DNA of 64,000 nucleotides, from contig NZ_AP022582.1 of assembly GCF_010731595.1 (NCBI RefSeq), forward strand, positions 558,001 through 622,000. Direction: 5' to 3'. Shown here in pieces: positions 19,300 through 32,990 of this stretch; position 1 is the first letter of the stretch, and every line of letters starts with the position of its first letter. The stretch comes from Mycobacterium seoulense. Lineage in GTDB: Bacteria > Actinomycetota > Actinomycetes > Mycobacteriales > Mycobacteriaceae. Under the pieces are notes generated by a model, which made no database searches, was not told where the DNA came from, and worked only from the letters and a program-made list of their open reading frames with translations. The position numbers were made by a program, and so were the translations under genes.

Positions 19300-19793
19300 C
19301 CGACCTCGGTCTGGTCTGGGCTCAGTCGACGTCCGGCATCATCGGCCGTGGTGGTGACATCCCGTGGCGAGTGCCCGAGGACCTGGCCCGCTTCAAGGAG
19401 CTGACCATCGGCCACACCGTGGTCATGGGCCGGCGCACGTGGGAGTCGCTGCCGGCGAAGGTCCGGCCGCTACCCGGCCGCAGGAATGTCGTACTCTCGC
19501 GTCGGAGCGACTTCGCGGCCGACGGGGCGCAGGTCGTCGAGTCGCTCGACGCGGCCCTTGCCGGTTCCGGGGACGAGCCCGAGACCTGGGTGATCGGCGG
19601 CGAGCAGGTCTACCTGCTCGCGCTGCCGCGCGCCACCCGGTGCGAGGTCACCGAGGTCGAAGTCGACCTGCGGCGCGACGACGACGACGCGCTGGCGCCG
19701 GTGCTCGACGACAGTTGGCTGGGCGAGACGGGGGAGTGGCAGGTCAGCCGCACGGGGCTGCGGTACCGGCTGCACAGCTACCGTCGGGCGTAG
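19296..19793 (+). CDS. dfrA: Dihydrofolate reductase
   Basis: A 165-residue NADPH-dependent enzyme regenerating tetrahydrofolate after thymidylate synthesis. Diagnostic segments are [20 protein letters not shown] (substrate Asp and the conserved PWR-x-PEDLARF), [12 protein letters not shown] and [13 protein letters not shown]. The ATG overlaps the thyA stop (ATGA), which fixes the start and implies translational coupling. Also written folA. It is the drug target of antifolates in related species. Confidence 0.97.
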   Translation: MTDLGLVWAQSTSGIIGRGGDIPWRVPEDLARFKELTIGHTVVMGRRTWESLPAKVRPLPGRRNVVLSRRSDFAADGAQVVESLDAALAGSGDEPETWVIGGEQVYLLALPRATRCEVTEVEVDLRRDDDDALAPVLDDSWLGETGEWQVSRTGLRYRLHSYRRA

Positions 19794-19872
19794 TCCTCGG
19801 TCTCCGCGCCCGTGACATACTCGGACGCGGGGTCGGTCTCACCAGGTCACCACGCGTTGCCAGAAGGGGGAA

Positions 19873-20580
19873 ATGGCAGTGACAACCGAACCCACGAAGA
19901 CGTTCAACCGCATGTTCAGGGGCTACGACCCGTCCGCGGTCGATGCCCACATCGAGATGCTGACCACCAAGCAGCGGTTGCTGCTCGACGACGTCGAGAG
20001 CCTGCGGAACCGGCTGAAGGAGGCGGGCGACCAGACGGCCGCGCTGCGCAAGGAGGTCGCCGTCCTCACCGACACCTCGCCCTCACCCCACGCGATGCAG
20101 CGCCGGATGGCGCAGATGCTCAACCGCGCGGTCGACGAGGTCGCCGAGATGCAGGCGGAGGCGCGCAGCGAGGCGGACGCGCTGATCGCGGCCGCCCAGG
20201 CGGAGGTGGAGGCCGCGCAGCGAAAGCACGAAGAGGAGTTGGCGGAGATGGCCGCCCAACGACAAGCCATGGAAACCGATTACGAGGAAACCAAGAAACA
20301 GCTCGAGGCCGAACTGGCCGGCATGCGAGCCGAAACCGAAGCGGCGATCGACAAGGCGTGGCGGGACGCCCAGCGGGAGGCCGATCACTATCGTGAGCAG
20401 GCCCGGCGCGCGGCGGACGAGGCGATCCAGCAGCGGATCAGTGTCCTCGAGCAGCTGATGGGCGTGTACCGCGACCTGGAAGCCGTCCCGGCCGCCCTCG
20501 AAGCGGCCTACCAGGAACAGAAGAACTCGCCGGAGCCGAGCGTCGTGGTGCCGCTGGAGGGGAAAGTCAGCGCGGGCTAG
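19873..20580 (+). CDS. DivIVA-like coiled-coil protein
   Basis: A 235-residue protein. The N-terminal KTFNRMFRGYDPSAVDAHIEML matches the short DivIVA-type domain (F-x-x-x-x-RGYD-x-x-x-VD). From residue about 30 to 205 it is almost entirely Ala/Glu/Gln/Arg coiled coil (for example HEEELAEMAAQRQAMETDYE). It would be cytoplasmic and perhaps associated with curved membrane or cell-pole structures like Wag31 paralogues. The start (ATG) has a purine-rich AGAAGGGGG ribosome binding site. No functional assignment beyond architecture is possible. It lies alone between dfrA and the YcaQ-like gene. Confidence 0.8.
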   Translation: MAVTTEPTKTFNRMFRGYDPSAVDAHIEMLTTKQRLLLDDVESLRNRLKEAGDQTAALRKEVAVLTDTSPSPHAMQRRMAQMLNRAVDEVAEMQAEARSEADALIAAAQAEVEAAQRKHEEELAEMAAQRQAMETDYEETKKQLEAELAGMRAETEAAIDKAWRDAQREADHYREQARRAADEAIQQRISVLEQLMGVYRDLEAVPAALEAAYQEQKNSPEPSVVVPLEGKVSAG

Positions 20581-20628
20581 CCGCGTCGCCGCCGAGCGCT
20601 GTCGTACCCGGGCGGTATTCTCGGCGCC

Positions 20629-21843
20629 GTGTCGATCCGGATCCCCAGGCTGTCGGCCGCGCAAGCCCGGCGGATCGCCGTTGCGGCCCAAGGCTTTAGC
20701 GAGCCGCGGCCGGCCGGTTCGATCACCCGCGCCCACCTGAAGCGGCTGATCTCGAGAATCCAAGTGCTGCAACTCGATTCGGTGTCGGTCGCGGTGCGCG
20801 CCCACTACGCGCCGGTGTTCAGCCGGCTCGGCCCGTACGACCGCGACGTGCTGGACCGTGCGGCCTGGGGCCCGCGTTCGTCGCGGCTGCTGGCCGAGTA
20901 CTGGGCGCACGAGGCGGCGCTGATGGCCGTCGACGACTGGCCGCTGCTGCGCTGGCGGATGCGCCAGTACCGGCACGGTCGCTGGGGCACCCACATCGTC
21001 AAGGCCAACCCCCGGCTCGCCGAGGGCATCGTCGCCGCCGTCGCCGAGCTGGGCCCCAGCACCGCCGGGCAGATCGAAGCGCACCTGGCCGCCGAACCGC
21101 GCAGGAAAAGGGGCACCTGGTGGAACCGCAGCGACACCAAGTGGGTCGCCGAGGCGCTGTTCGCGGCCGGCGTGCTCACCACGGCCACCCGGGTGGGCTT
21201 TGCCCGCCACTACGACCTGGTGGAGCGGGTGCTCCCGGCGAGCGTGCTGGCCCGCGAGGTCGACGATGCCGAGGCCGTCCGGGAACTCGCGCTGCGCGCC
21301 GCCACCGCGCTGGGGGTGGCGACCGAGGCCGACATCCGCGACTACTTCCGGCTCTCGGCCCAACAGGTCAAGCCGGCCGTGGCCGACCTGGTGGCGGCGG
21401 GCGAGATCGAGCGGGTCGAGGTGGACGGCTGGCCCGCGCCGGCCTATCTGCGCACCGGCAGGCCGGTGCCGCGCTCCGACCGCGGCACCGCGTTGCTGTG
21501 CCCGTTCGACCCGCTGATCTTCTTTCGCCCCCGGGTGGAGCGGCTGTTCGGGTTTCATTACCGCATCGAGATCTACACCCCGGCCGCCAAGCGTCAATAC
21601 GGCTACTACGTGTGGCCGCTGCTGATGGACGGGCAACTGGTCGCGCGGGTCGACCTCAAGGCGGACCGGGACGGCGACACGCTGCGCGTCTTGGGCGCGT
21701 TCGGCGAGGCTGACACCCCGCGGCCGCGGGTGGTCGCCGCGCTGGCCGGTGAGCTGCAGTCCATGGCGTCGTGGCTGGGCCTGGGCGGCTACAGCGTCGC
21801 GACCCGGGGCGACCTCGCGGCCGACCTGCGGGCGGTCGGCTGA
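20629..21843 (+). CDS. Winged-helix HTH_42 protein, YcaQ-like DNA glycosylase
   Basis: A 404-residue protein of the HTH_42 (DUF1006) family. The N-terminus LSAAQARRIAVAAQGF and the internal Q48-L-D50 motif (LQLDSVSV) match the YcaQ/AlkX branch, where Q-phi-D residues are catalytic; the AlkZ branch carries Q-phi-Q. Three winged-helix units and a C-terminal beta domain (LLCPFDPLIFFRPRVERLFG, YGYYVWPLLMDG) follow. E. coli YcaQ unhooks interstrand crosslinks. The TGA overlaps the hsdM ATG (TGATG), so this gene is translationally coupled to the methylase. Start is GTG 20629; no better start is visible. Confidence 0.82.
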   Translation: MSIRIPRLSAAQARRIAVAAQGFSEPRPAGSITRAHLKRLISRIQVLQLDSVSVAVRAHYAPVFSRLGPYDRDVLDRAAWGPRSSRLLAEYWAHEAALMAVDDWPLLRWRMRQYRHGRWGTHIVKANPRLAEGIVAAVAELGPSTAGQIEAHLAAEPRRKRGTWWNRSDTKWVAEALFAAGVLTTATRVGFARHYDLVERVLPASVLAREVDDAEAVRELALRAATALGVATEADIRDYFRLSAQQVKPAVADLVAAGEIERVEVDGWPAPAYLRTGRPVPRSDRGTALLCPFDPLIFFRPRVERLFGFHYRIEIYTPAAKRQYGYYVWPLLMDGQLVARVDLKADRDGDTLRVLGAFGEADTPRPRVVAALAGELQSMASWLGLGGYSVATRGDLAADLRAVG

Positions 21844-23216
21844 TGCGGGCCACGGACAAAGACCTCGAAGACACGCTCTGGAAGGCGGCCAACAAGCTGC
21901 GCGGCTCCCTGTCGGCCAGCCAGTACAAGGACGTGATCCTCGGGCTGGTGTTCCTCAAGCACGCCTGCGACTCGCAATGGAAGTCGTTGACGCACAACGC
22001 GGAATCGCCCGACATCGGCCGCCTCGTCGACGACGCGATGCAGGCGATGTCGCTGCCACGGCTGTGTGAAAACCTCGACCGGCGCAGGCTCGGTGAGTTG
22101 CTGCGCCTCCTCGACACCGCGCGGATCGGCGAACGGGGCCGCGCCCGGGACCTGCTGGGCGAGGTGTACGAGTACTTCCTGGGCAACTTCGCGCGCGCGG
22201 AGGGCCGTCGCGGCGGCGAGTTCTTCACCCCGCCCAGCGTGGTCCGGGTGATCGTCGAGGTGCTGGAACCCGCCGGCGGGCGAGTCTATGACCCGTGCTG
22301 CGGCTCGGGCGGGATGTTCGTGCAAACCGAACGGTTCATCGCCGAACACGACGGCGATCCCGCGAACGTCACGATCTTCGGACAGGAAAGCGTCGAGCAG
22401 ACCTGGCGGCTGGCGAAGATGAACCTCGCCGTGCACGGCATCGACGACAGCGGCCTGGGCGCGCGCTGGGGCGACACGTTCCTCGAAGACCGGCACGCCG
22501 GCGTGCAGATGGATTACGTGATGGCCAACCCGCCCTTCAACGTCAAGGACTGGGCCCGCGACGAACACGACCCGCGCTGGCGTTTCGGCGTACCGCCCGC
22601 CGGCAACGCCAACTACGCATGGATTCAGCACATCCTGTCCAAACTGGCCCCGGGCGGAAAGGCCGGCGTGGTCATGGCCAACGGATCGATGTCGTCGAAT
22701 GCGCTCGGGGAAGGCGACATCCGCGCGCGTATCGTCGACGCCGACCTGGTGTCGTGCATGGTCGCCCTGCCCGCGCAGCTGTTCCGTAGCACATCGATTC
22801 CGGTGTGCCTGTGGTTCTTCGACACGGACAAGGGCGAGCGGTCCGGGCAGGTGCTGTTCATCGACGCCCGCGGGCTCGGCCACCTGGTGAACCGCGCCGA
22901 GCGCGCGCTGACGCACGAGGAAGTCGTCCGCATCGGCGACACCTATCACGCGTGGCGGAGATCACCATCAGCCATCGCGAAAGGCCTTGCTTATCAGGAT
23001 ATTCCGGGTTTCTGCGGATCGGTGTCGCTCGGCGACGTCGCCGCGGCCGGCTATACGCTTACGCCCGGCCGTTACGTCGGGGCGCCCGCCGCCGAGGACG
23101 ACGGCGAGCCGGTCGAGGAGAAGATCGCCCGGCTCAGCGGCGACCTGCTGGCGGCGCTCGACGAATCCGCCCGGCTGGAAGGCGTTGTGCGCCAACACCT
23201 GGAGCGCCTGCGGTGA
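21843..23216 (+). CDS. hsdM: Type I restriction-modification DNA methyltransferase subunit M
   Basis: A 457-residue N6-adenine methylase. It has the AdoMet motif DPCCGSGGMF (D150-F159), the catalytic NPPF (N229-F232) and the N-terminal HsdM_N block LWKAANKLRGSLSASQYKDVILGLVFLKHACDSQ. The stretch between that block and PDIGRLVDDAM is very short, so the N-terminal domain is contracted by some tens of residues relative to the roughly 540-residue mycobacterial HsdM I recall. The reading frame is otherwise continuous and all catalytic motifs are kept. It overlaps the YcaQ-like gene (TGATG) and hsdS (GTGA). No hsdR gene is present nearby. Confidence 0.93.
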   Translation: MRATDKDLEDTLWKAANKLRGSLSASQYKDVILGLVFLKHACDSQWKSLTHNAESPDIGRLVDDAMQAMSLPRLCENLDRRRLGELLRLLDTARIGERGRARDLLGEVYEYFLGNFARAEGRRGGEFFTPPSVVRVIVEVLEPAGGRVYDPCCGSGGMFVQTERFIAEHDGDPANVTIFGQESVEQTWRLAKMNLAVHGIDDSGLGARWGDTFLEDRHAGVQMDYVMANPPFNVKDWARDEHDPRWRFGVPPAGNANYAWIQHILSKLAPGGKAGVVMANGSMSSNALGEGDIRARIVDADLVSCMVALPAQLFRSTSIPVCLWFFDTDKGERSGQVLFIDARGLGHLVNRAERALTHEEVVRIGDTYHAWRRSPSAIAKGLAYQDIPGFCGSVSLGDVAAAGYTLTPGRYVGAPAAEDDGEPVEEKIARLSGDLLAALDESARLEGVVRQHLERLR

Positions 23217-24274
23217 CGACCACGCTGGGCGACCACCTGATCTTCGGCACCGGGAGCAGCGCGCCGCCCGGGGTGCCGGGCGCAGGGTTCCGCGTCTACG
23301 GCGCCAACGGGGCCATCGGTTACGCCGCCGAACACAACGCGGCGGGTCCGCTGATCGTCCTCGGGCGCGTCGGGTCCCAGTGCGGCAGCCTGCGGTATTG
23401 CGCCTCCGACGTCTGGGTCACCGAGAACGCATTGGTGTGCCGGGCCAAAGATCCTGGCGAGACGCGGTACTGGTACTACGCGCTGCACACCTGCCGGCTG
23501 GCCGATCACCGCTCCGGATCGGGACAGCCGCTGCTCAGCCAGCGGATCCTGCGTGCCGTCGCGGTGCGCAGCGTGGGCGCGCCGCAGCGCCCGGCGATCG
23601 CCGGGCTGCTCGGCGCCCTCGACGACAAGATCTCCGCCAACGCGCGGGTGATCGAGACGGCCGAGAACCTGATGGTGGCCGTCGCGGGCTCGGTGCGCGA
23701 CCGCGTGCCGCTGTCCAGCCTGGCGGGCCGGTCGACGGCATCGGTCAACGTGGCCGAATTCGACGACGTGGTCGCGCACTTCAGCCTGCCGGCGTTCGAC
23801 GACGGGGCGAACCCGCGCGTCGTGCCCGCCGAGTCGATCAGGAGCGCCAAGCTTCTCCTGACGGAGCCGTGCGTGTTGTTCGCGAAGCTCAACCCCCGCA
23901 TCCCGCGGATCTGGAACGTGGTGAGCCTGCCGCCGGAAATGGCCTTGGCCAGCAGCGAGTTCGTCGTCCTGACGCCGAGGCGCGTCGACGCGTCGGCCCT
24001 GTGGGCGGCCGTGCGGCAGCCAGATGTCTCCGATCGGCTGCAGCGTCGGGTCGCCGGGACGTCCGGGAGCCATCAGCGGATCCCGCCGCGCGACCTGATG
24101 GAGGTTGCGGTCCCGGACGTCCGGCGCCTGACCGCGGCGGCCCGGCAAACGATCACCGGCCTGGGGGCGCTGTGCCACGCCCGCCGCACCGAAAGCGTGC
24201 GGTTGTCCGCCTTCCGCGACGCGCTGCTGCCGCCGCTGATATCGGGTGAGCTGTCGCTACGGTCCCCACGTTAA
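23213..24274 (+). CDS. hsdS: Type I restriction-modification specificity subunit S
   Basis: A 353-residue subunit with two target-recognition halves. The first runs from [15 protein letters not shown] and ends in the conserved helix [20 protein letters not shown]; the second runs from [11 protein letters not shown] to a matching C-terminal helix containing [24 protein letters not shown]. The two coiled helices join it to two HsdM copies and the halves each read one part of a bipartite site. The recognition sequence cannot be predicted. It overlaps hsdM by four bases. Without hsdR nearby, it probably functions in methylation only. Confidence 0.9.
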   Translation: MTTTLGDHLIFGTGSSAPPGVPGAGFRVYGANGAIGYAAEHNAAGPLIVLGRVGSQCGSLRYCASDVWVTENALVCRAKDPGETRYWYYALHTCRLADHRSGSGQPLLSQRILRAVAVRSVGAPQRPAIAGLLGALDDKISANARVIETAENLMVAVAGSVRDRVPLSSLAGRSTASVNVAEFDDVVAHFSLPAFDDGANPRVVPAESIRSAKLLLTEPCVLFAKLNPRIPRIWNVVSLPPEMALASSEFVVLTPRRVDASALWAAVRQPDVSDRLQRRVAGTSGSHQRIPPRDLMEVAVPDVRRLTAAARQTITGLGALCHARRTESVRLSAFRDALLPPLISGELSLRSPR

Positions 24275-26002
<1,728 letters not shown>

Positions 26003-26021
26003 GCCAAAGGGTGGCCCGTAA

Positions 26022-27698
26022 GTGGATGTAGACCTCGCCCCGCCCGGTCCTTTGACCACTGGCGGGTTGCGGGTCACCGCGCTGGGCGGCATCAGCGAAA
26101 TCGGCCGCAACATGACGGTTTTCGAGCATCTCGGCCGGCTGCTGATCATCGACTGCGGGGTGATGTTCCCCACCCACGACGAGCCCGGGGTGGACCTGAT
26201 CCTGCCCGACCTGCGCCATATCTCCGACCGGCTCGACGACATCGAGGCGCTGGTGCTGACCCATGCGCACGAGGACCACATCGGCGGCATCCCGTTCCTG
26301 CTCAAGCTGCGGCCCGACATTCCGGTCGTCGGGTCGAAGTTCACCCTGGCGCTGGTCGCCGCCAAATGCCGCGAGCACCGGCTCAAGCCGGTGTTCGTCG
26401 AGGTCGGCGAGCGACAGCGGAGTACGCACGGCGTCTTCGAGTGCGAATACTTCGCCGTCAACCACTCCATCCCCGACGCGCTGGCGATCGCCGTGCACAC
26501 CGGCGCGGGAACCGTGCTGCACACCGGCGACATCAAGCTCGACCAGCTTCCCCTCGACGGCCGGCCCACCGATCTGCCCGGCATGTCGCGCCTGGGTGAC
26601 GCCGGGGTTGACCTGTTCCTGTGCGACTCCACCAACTCCGAGATCCCGGGTGTGGGGCCGTCGGAGAGCGAAGTGGGGCCGACGCTGCACCGGCTGATCC
26701 GGGGCGCCGAGGGCCGCGTCATCGTGGCGTGCTTCGCCTCCAACGTCGACCGCGTGCAGCAGATCATCGACGCGGCGGTGGCTTTGGGCCGGCGGGTGTC
26801 GTTCGTCGGGCGGTCGATGGTGCGCAACATGGGCATCGCCCGCGAACTCGGATTTCTGCGGGTGGCCGACTCCGACGTGATCGACATCGGCGCCGCCGAG
26901 ATGATGCCGCCCGAGCGGGTGGTGCTGATCACCACCGGCACCCAGGGCGAACCCATGTCGGCGTTGTCGCGGATGTCGCGCGGCGAGCATCGCAGCATCA
27001 CCCTCACCGCGGGGGACCTGATCGTGCTGGCGTCGTCGCTGATCCCCGGCAACGAGGAGGCGGTCTACGGGGTGATCGATGAGCTCGCCAGGATCGGGGC
27101 CCGCGTCGTCACCAACGCCCAAGCGCGCGTGCATGTTTCGGGTCACGCGTATGCCGGCGAGCTGTTGTTCCTCTACAACGGCGTGCGGCCGCGCAACGTC
27201 ATGCCGGTGCACGGCACCTGGCGGATGCTGCGCGCCAACGCCAAGCTGGCGGCCAGCACCGGGGTGCCGGAGGAGTCGATCCTGTTGGCCGAGAACGGCG
27301 TCAGCGTCGACCTGGTCGCCGGCACGGCGTCGATCGCCGGGGCGGTACCGGTCGGCAAGATGTTCGTCGACGGCCTGATCAACGGCGACGTCGGCGACAT
27401 CACGCTGGGGGAACGGCTCATTCTGTCGTCGGGTTTCGTCGCGGTGACCGTGGTCGTCCAGCGCGGCACCGGGCGTCCGGTGACCGCGCCGCACCTGTAT
27501 TCGCGCGGGTTCTCCGAAGATCCCAAGGCGCTGGAACCCGCCGGGCGCCGCGTCGAGGAGGAGCTGGAATTGCTGGCCGCCGAGAGCATCACCGACCCCG
27601 GCCGCATCGCCCAGGCCGTGCGCCGCACCGTCGGCAAGTGGGTGGGCGAGACGTACCGCCGGCAACCGATGATCGTGCCGACGGTCATCGAGGTCTGA
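26022..27698 (+). CDS. rnj: Ribonuclease J (metallo-beta-lactamase/beta-CASP)
   Basis: A 558-residue zinc-dependent 5'-to-3' exoribonuclease and endonuclease for RNA processing and turnover. The metal motif is H81-x-H83-x-D85-H86 (LTHAHEDHIGG), with the beta-CASP insert (CFASNVDRVQQIIDAA, ITTGTQGEPMSALSRM) and the distal H in VSGHAYAGEL. The C-terminal domain completes a standard RNase J. The GTG start is followed by Asp-Val-Asp and agrees in length with the Rv2752c protein. Confidence 0.95.
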   Translation: MDVDLAPPGPLTTGGLRVTALGGISEIGRNMTVFEHLGRLLIIDCGVMFPTHDEPGVDLILPDLRHISDRLDDIEALVLTHAHEDHIGGIPFLLKLRPDIPVVGSKFTLALVAAKCREHRLKPVFVEVGERQRSTHGVFECEYFAVNHSIPDALAIAVHTGAGTVLHTGDIKLDQLPLDGRPTDLPGMSRLGDAGVDLFLCDSTNSEIPGVGPSESEVGPTLHRLIRGAEGRVIVACFASNVDRVQQIIDAAVALGRRVSFVGRSMVRNMGIARELGFLRVADSDVIDIGAAEMMPPERVVLITTGTQGEPMSALSRMSRGEHRSITLTAGDLIVLASSLIPGNEEAVYGVIDELARIGARVVTNAQARVHVSGHAYAGELLFLYNGVRPRNVMPVHGTWRMLRANAKLAASTGVPEESILLAENGVSVDLVAGTASIAGAVPVGKMFVDGLINGDVGDITLGERLILSSGFVAVTVVVQRGTGRPVTAPHLYSRGFSEDPKALEPAGRRVEEELELLAAESITDPGRIAQAVRRTVGKWVGETYRRQPMIVPTVIEV

Positions 27699-27705
27699 AC
27701 CGGCG

Positions 27706-28578
27706 CTACAACTTCTCCGCGTAGGCCGACCATTCCAGTTGCGAGGCGGTGAGTTTGCGGCCGGTGGGCTCGACGTAGCGCTGGAGGAGTTCGTCGGGAC
27801 CGGCCTGCTCCAGCAGCCGCCAACCGTATTCGCCGATGAACGCGCCGACCTCGTCGGGCTGTAGCCCGAAATGCCACAGCTGCCGCCGCTGGCGGACGCT
27901 GCGATAGAGCGTGCGGGTGCCGTAGCGATTCGTGCCGTCGATGAAATCCCGCCGGACGTAGGTGAAAACCAAACGGCTGCCCGGCGCGGCCGCGCGCAGC
28001 CCCTCCAACGTTCGGCGGACGGTGGCTTCCGTCAGGTATTGGGTGACGCCCTCGCAGATGAAGAACGTCCGGTAGTCGGTGTGATATCCGTGCTCGGCCA
28101 GGGCGGTGAGCAGGTCGTCGCGCTCGAGGTCCAACGCCACCTGCCGCACCGACATCGGTGGCCCGCCCAGCACCCGCCGGACCGTCTGCACCTTCCTGGC
28201 GACGTTGACCGGCAGGTCGACCTCGAAGACGGGGACGCGGACCTGCCGCGTCAACAGGTAGGCGCGGGTGTCCAACCCGGCGCCCAGGATGACCACCGCG
28301 TCGATGCCGTCGAGCGCCTCGGTGAGCTTGTCGCCGATGAACCGCTTGCGGCAGGCCAGGTTCGCCCACAAACCGCGGCCCGTCCACTCCGATCCGCGGA
28401 TCATCAGGCGGCGCACCGGCGCCACGCGGGTCGCCGCGACGAGCCAGCGCAGCGGCGCAGGCAGGAACAGTTCGGCGAGGTCGTCGTCCACCAGCCGCCG
28501 GCCCGCCGGCTCGTTGTGTTCGACGGCCGCCAATACCATCGGTCCGAAGGCGGTCTGCGCGGCGGGATTTCGTGCCAT
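27706..28578 (-). CDS. Class I SAM-dependent methyltransferase of the leucine carboxyl methyltransferase-like family
   Basis: A 290-residue protein of the TIGR00027-type mycobacterial O-methyltransferase family: N-terminal NEPAGRRLVDDDLAELFLP, AdoMet loop VVILGAGLDTRAYLL (about residues 96-110), acidic VFEVDLPVN (ribose contact) and the FICEGVTQYLTEATVRRTL stretch that defines the family. Location corresponds to Rv2751. The substrate is unknown; some relatives are linked to envelope lipids. It is the downstream-most gene of a three-gene minus-strand group with a six-base gap to the SDR. Confidence 0.85.
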   Translation of the reverse strand: MARNPAAQTAFGPMVLAAVEHNEPAGRRLVDDDLAELFLPAPLRWLVAATRVAPVRRLMIRGSEWTGRGLWANLACRKRFIGDKLTEALDGIDAVVILGAGLDTRAYLLTRQVRVPVFEVDLPVNVARKVQTVRRVLGGPPMSVRQVALDLERDDLLTALAEHGYHTDYRTFFICEGVTQYLTEATVRRTLEGLRAAAPGSRLVFTYVRRDFIDGTNRYGTRTLYRSVRQRRQLWHFGLQPDEVGAFIGEYGWRLLEQAGPDELLQRYVEPTGRKLTASQLEWSAYAEKL

Positions 28579-28584
28579 GCGCGG

Positions 28585-29403
28585 CTACTTGTTCAGGAAA
28601 CCGGCATCGACGGGCAACGTCACGCCGGTGATGTAGCGGGCCTGGTCGGACACCAGCCACGCCACCGCGTTGGCGACGTCTTCGACCTGCAGCACCTCCA
28701 CCGGCATGGCGTTGCCCATGGCTCCCGGGGTGTCGGTCGCGGCGGCCATCTTGGCCAGCCACTCCCGGGTGAACTCGTTGTTGATCATCGGGGTTTCGAC
28801 TCCGGACGGGTGGATCGAGTTGACCCGAATATACTGCGTCGCAAGCAGGTTGGCGTATACCCGCATCAAGCCCACCACGCCGTGCTTGGCGGCGGCATAG
28901 CCGACGGAACCCGCGTCCGGGCTGCCGACGCCGGCCAGGCCGGCGCTCGAGCTGATCAGCACGATCGAGCCCCCGGTGCCCTGCTTGACCATGGTCGGGA
29001 TGGCGGCCTTGATGGTGTTGTAGACGCCGGTGAGGTTGACGTCGATGACGTCGCGCCAGCCGTCGTCACCGGACTGCATCGGAGCGATGCCGGCGTTGGC
29101 CACGACGATGTCGAGCCGGCCGAACTCGTCCAGGCCCCGCTGCAGCGCGGCCGACAGCGACGCCCGCTCGCGCACGTCGCCACGGGCGGCCACGATCCGA
29201 GCGCCGGTGTCCTCGACCAGCTTGACGGTCTCCGCCAGGTCGTCCTCGGTGGCCAGGGGGTAGGGGACACTGGCGATCTGATCGCACAGGTCGACGGCGA
29301 TGATGTTCGCGCCGTCGCCGGCGAGCCGCACCGCGTGTGCGCGTCCCTGCCCGCGCGCCGCGCCGGTGATGAACGCGACCTTGCCTTCGAGTGGCCGGGT
29401 CAT
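28585..29403 (-). CDS. Mycofactocin-coupled SDR family oxidoreductase
   Basis: A 272-residue SDR. It has the cofactor motif [13 protein letters not shown] (about 12-24), NAG-type VANAGIAPM, and catalytic Y169-x3-K173 (VGYAAAKHG). The Gly-Gln-Gly-Arg-Ala-His string and the [19 protein letters not shown] insert after the first beta-alpha unit are hallmarks of SDRs that keep a non-exchanging NAD and hand electrons to mycofactocin. The start (ATG at 29403) overlaps the stop of the ABM gene by three bases. It corresponds to Rv2750. Mycofactocin biosynthesis is not encoded in the window, so this is a satellite user. Confidence 0.85.
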   Translation of the reverse strand: MTRPLEGKVAFITGAARGQGRAHAVRLAGDGANIIAVDLCDQIASVPYPLATEDDLAETVKLVEDTGARIVAARGDVRERASLSAALQRGLDEFGRLDIVVANAGIAPMQSGDDGWRDVIDVNLTGVYNTIKAAIPTMVKQGTGGSIVLISSSAGLAGVGSPDAGSVGYAAAKHGVVGLMRVYANLLATQYIRVNSIHPSGVETPMINNEFTREWLAKMAAATDTPGAMGNAMPVEVLQVEDVANAVAWLVSDQARYITGVTLPVDAGFLNK

Positions 29404-29717
29404 CAGGACCGGAGCTGACCCTTGTCCGGGTCGCCCGCGACAACCGGCTGCAGCATCTTGATGTCCGGCGCCCCGGCCAGGTGCTCGCCGGCCGCGCCGA
29501 ACATCTTGCCGATGGCCGGCGCGGTGCTGTGGGCCTTGAGCGCCTCTTCGTCGGCCCACTGCTCGACGAAGACGAAGGTCTCGCCCGATTGGTGCAGCGA
29601 GTACAACTGGCAGCCCGGTTCGTTGTGCACTTCCTCCACCGCCTGCGTGAGGATGTCACGAACGGTGTCGACCGACTCGGGTTTGACGGTCATGGTGGCG
29701 ACGACGACGACGGGCAT
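29403..29717 (-). CDS. Antibiotic biosynthesis monooxygenase (ABM) domain protein
   Basis: A 104-residue ferredoxin-like fold protein: [21 protein letters not shown] and the conserved [12 protein letters not shown], then [19 protein letters not shown]. The family includes heme-degrading and quinone-forming small monooxygenases and also non-catalytic binding proteins. The ATG start at 29717 has a perfect AGGAGG ribosome binding site seven bases upstream, so the longer frame beginning further upstream is rejected. It heads the minus-strand group ABM-SDR-methyltransferase. Confidence 0.88.
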   Translation of the reverse strand: MPVVVVATMTVKPESVDTVRDILTQAVEEVHNEPGCQLYSLHQSGETFVFVEQWADEEALKAHSTAPAIGKMFGAAGEHLAGAPDIKMLQPVVAGDPDKGQLRS

Positions 29718-29896
29718 GCTGGGGCCTCCTGGGGGCATACGGGGTGGGTGACGCGCATGACTTCTGTTATCCAGATCACCGCTTGTCTACCCTACTCACG
29801 CGACATCCCCGCCAAGCCGCCAGATGGCTCACAACCCAAACCGTTACCAGTGTGGCGGGTGGTGTAGATGATGTCGATGCGACTACCCTTGCCGTC

Positions 29897-32416
<2,520 letters not shown>

Positions 32417-32424
32417 CGGACCCG

Positions 32425-32934
32425 CTACAGCACCAGCAGCATCCGGGAGTTGCCCAGGATGTTGGGCTTGACGTAGCTCAGGTCCAGGAACTCGGCGACG
32501 CCGATGTCGTAGGAGCGGCACATCTCCTCGAACACCTCGGCGGTCACCGGCGTGCCCTCGATCTCTGTGAACCCGTGCTTGCCGAAGAACTCGGTCTCGA
32601 ACGTCAGCACGAACAGGCGCTTGAGCTGCAGCTCGCGCGCGACCTCCAGCAGCCGGTCGACGATCGCGTGCCCGATGCCGTGGCCGGTCGTCGCCGGGTC
32701 GACCGCGACCGTGCGGATCTCACCCAGGTCGGACCACATCACGTGCAGCGCACCGCAGCCGACAACCTCGCCGCCACGCTCGGCCACCCAGAATTCCTGG
32801 ACGGCCTCGTAGAGCGTCACCAGGTTCTTCTCCAGCAGGATCTTGCCTGCGTAGGTGTCGACGAGTCGCTTGATGGCGGGGACATCGGAGGTTCGCGCGC
32901 GCCGCACCACAGTGTCCTGCGAACTTTCGGTCAC
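32425..32934 (-). CDS. argA: Amino-acid N-acetyltransferase of the GNAT family (Rv2747/argA type)
   Basis: A GNAT protein of about 169 residues. After [16 protein letters not shown] come the conserved [20 protein letters not shown], the motif [20 protein letters not shown] (acetyl-CoA loop G-x-G-I-G/H) and a long C-terminus [21 protein letters not shown]. The family is an N-acetylglutamate synthase that replaces the missing classic ArgA in mycobacteria; this assignment is from homology. GTG 32934 is preferred because it begins close to the conserved block; an ATG at 32952 is in frame. Relative to the M. tuberculosis protein as I recall it, a few residues are missing in the first loop. Confidence 0.85.
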   Translation of the reverse strand: MTESSQDTVVRRARTSDVPAIKRLVDTYAGKILLEKNLVTLYEAVQEFWVAERGGEVVGCGALHVMWSDLGEIRTVAVDPATTGHGIGHAIVDRLLEVARELQLKRLFVLTFETEFFGKHGFTEIEGTPVTAEVFEEMCRSYDIGVAEFLDLSYVKPNILGNSRMLLVL

Positions 32935-32990
32935 GGCTAACAGTATCGGCATCGGGCACGGGTGCGCTGGTCAACAGTTATTCTGTTGCG

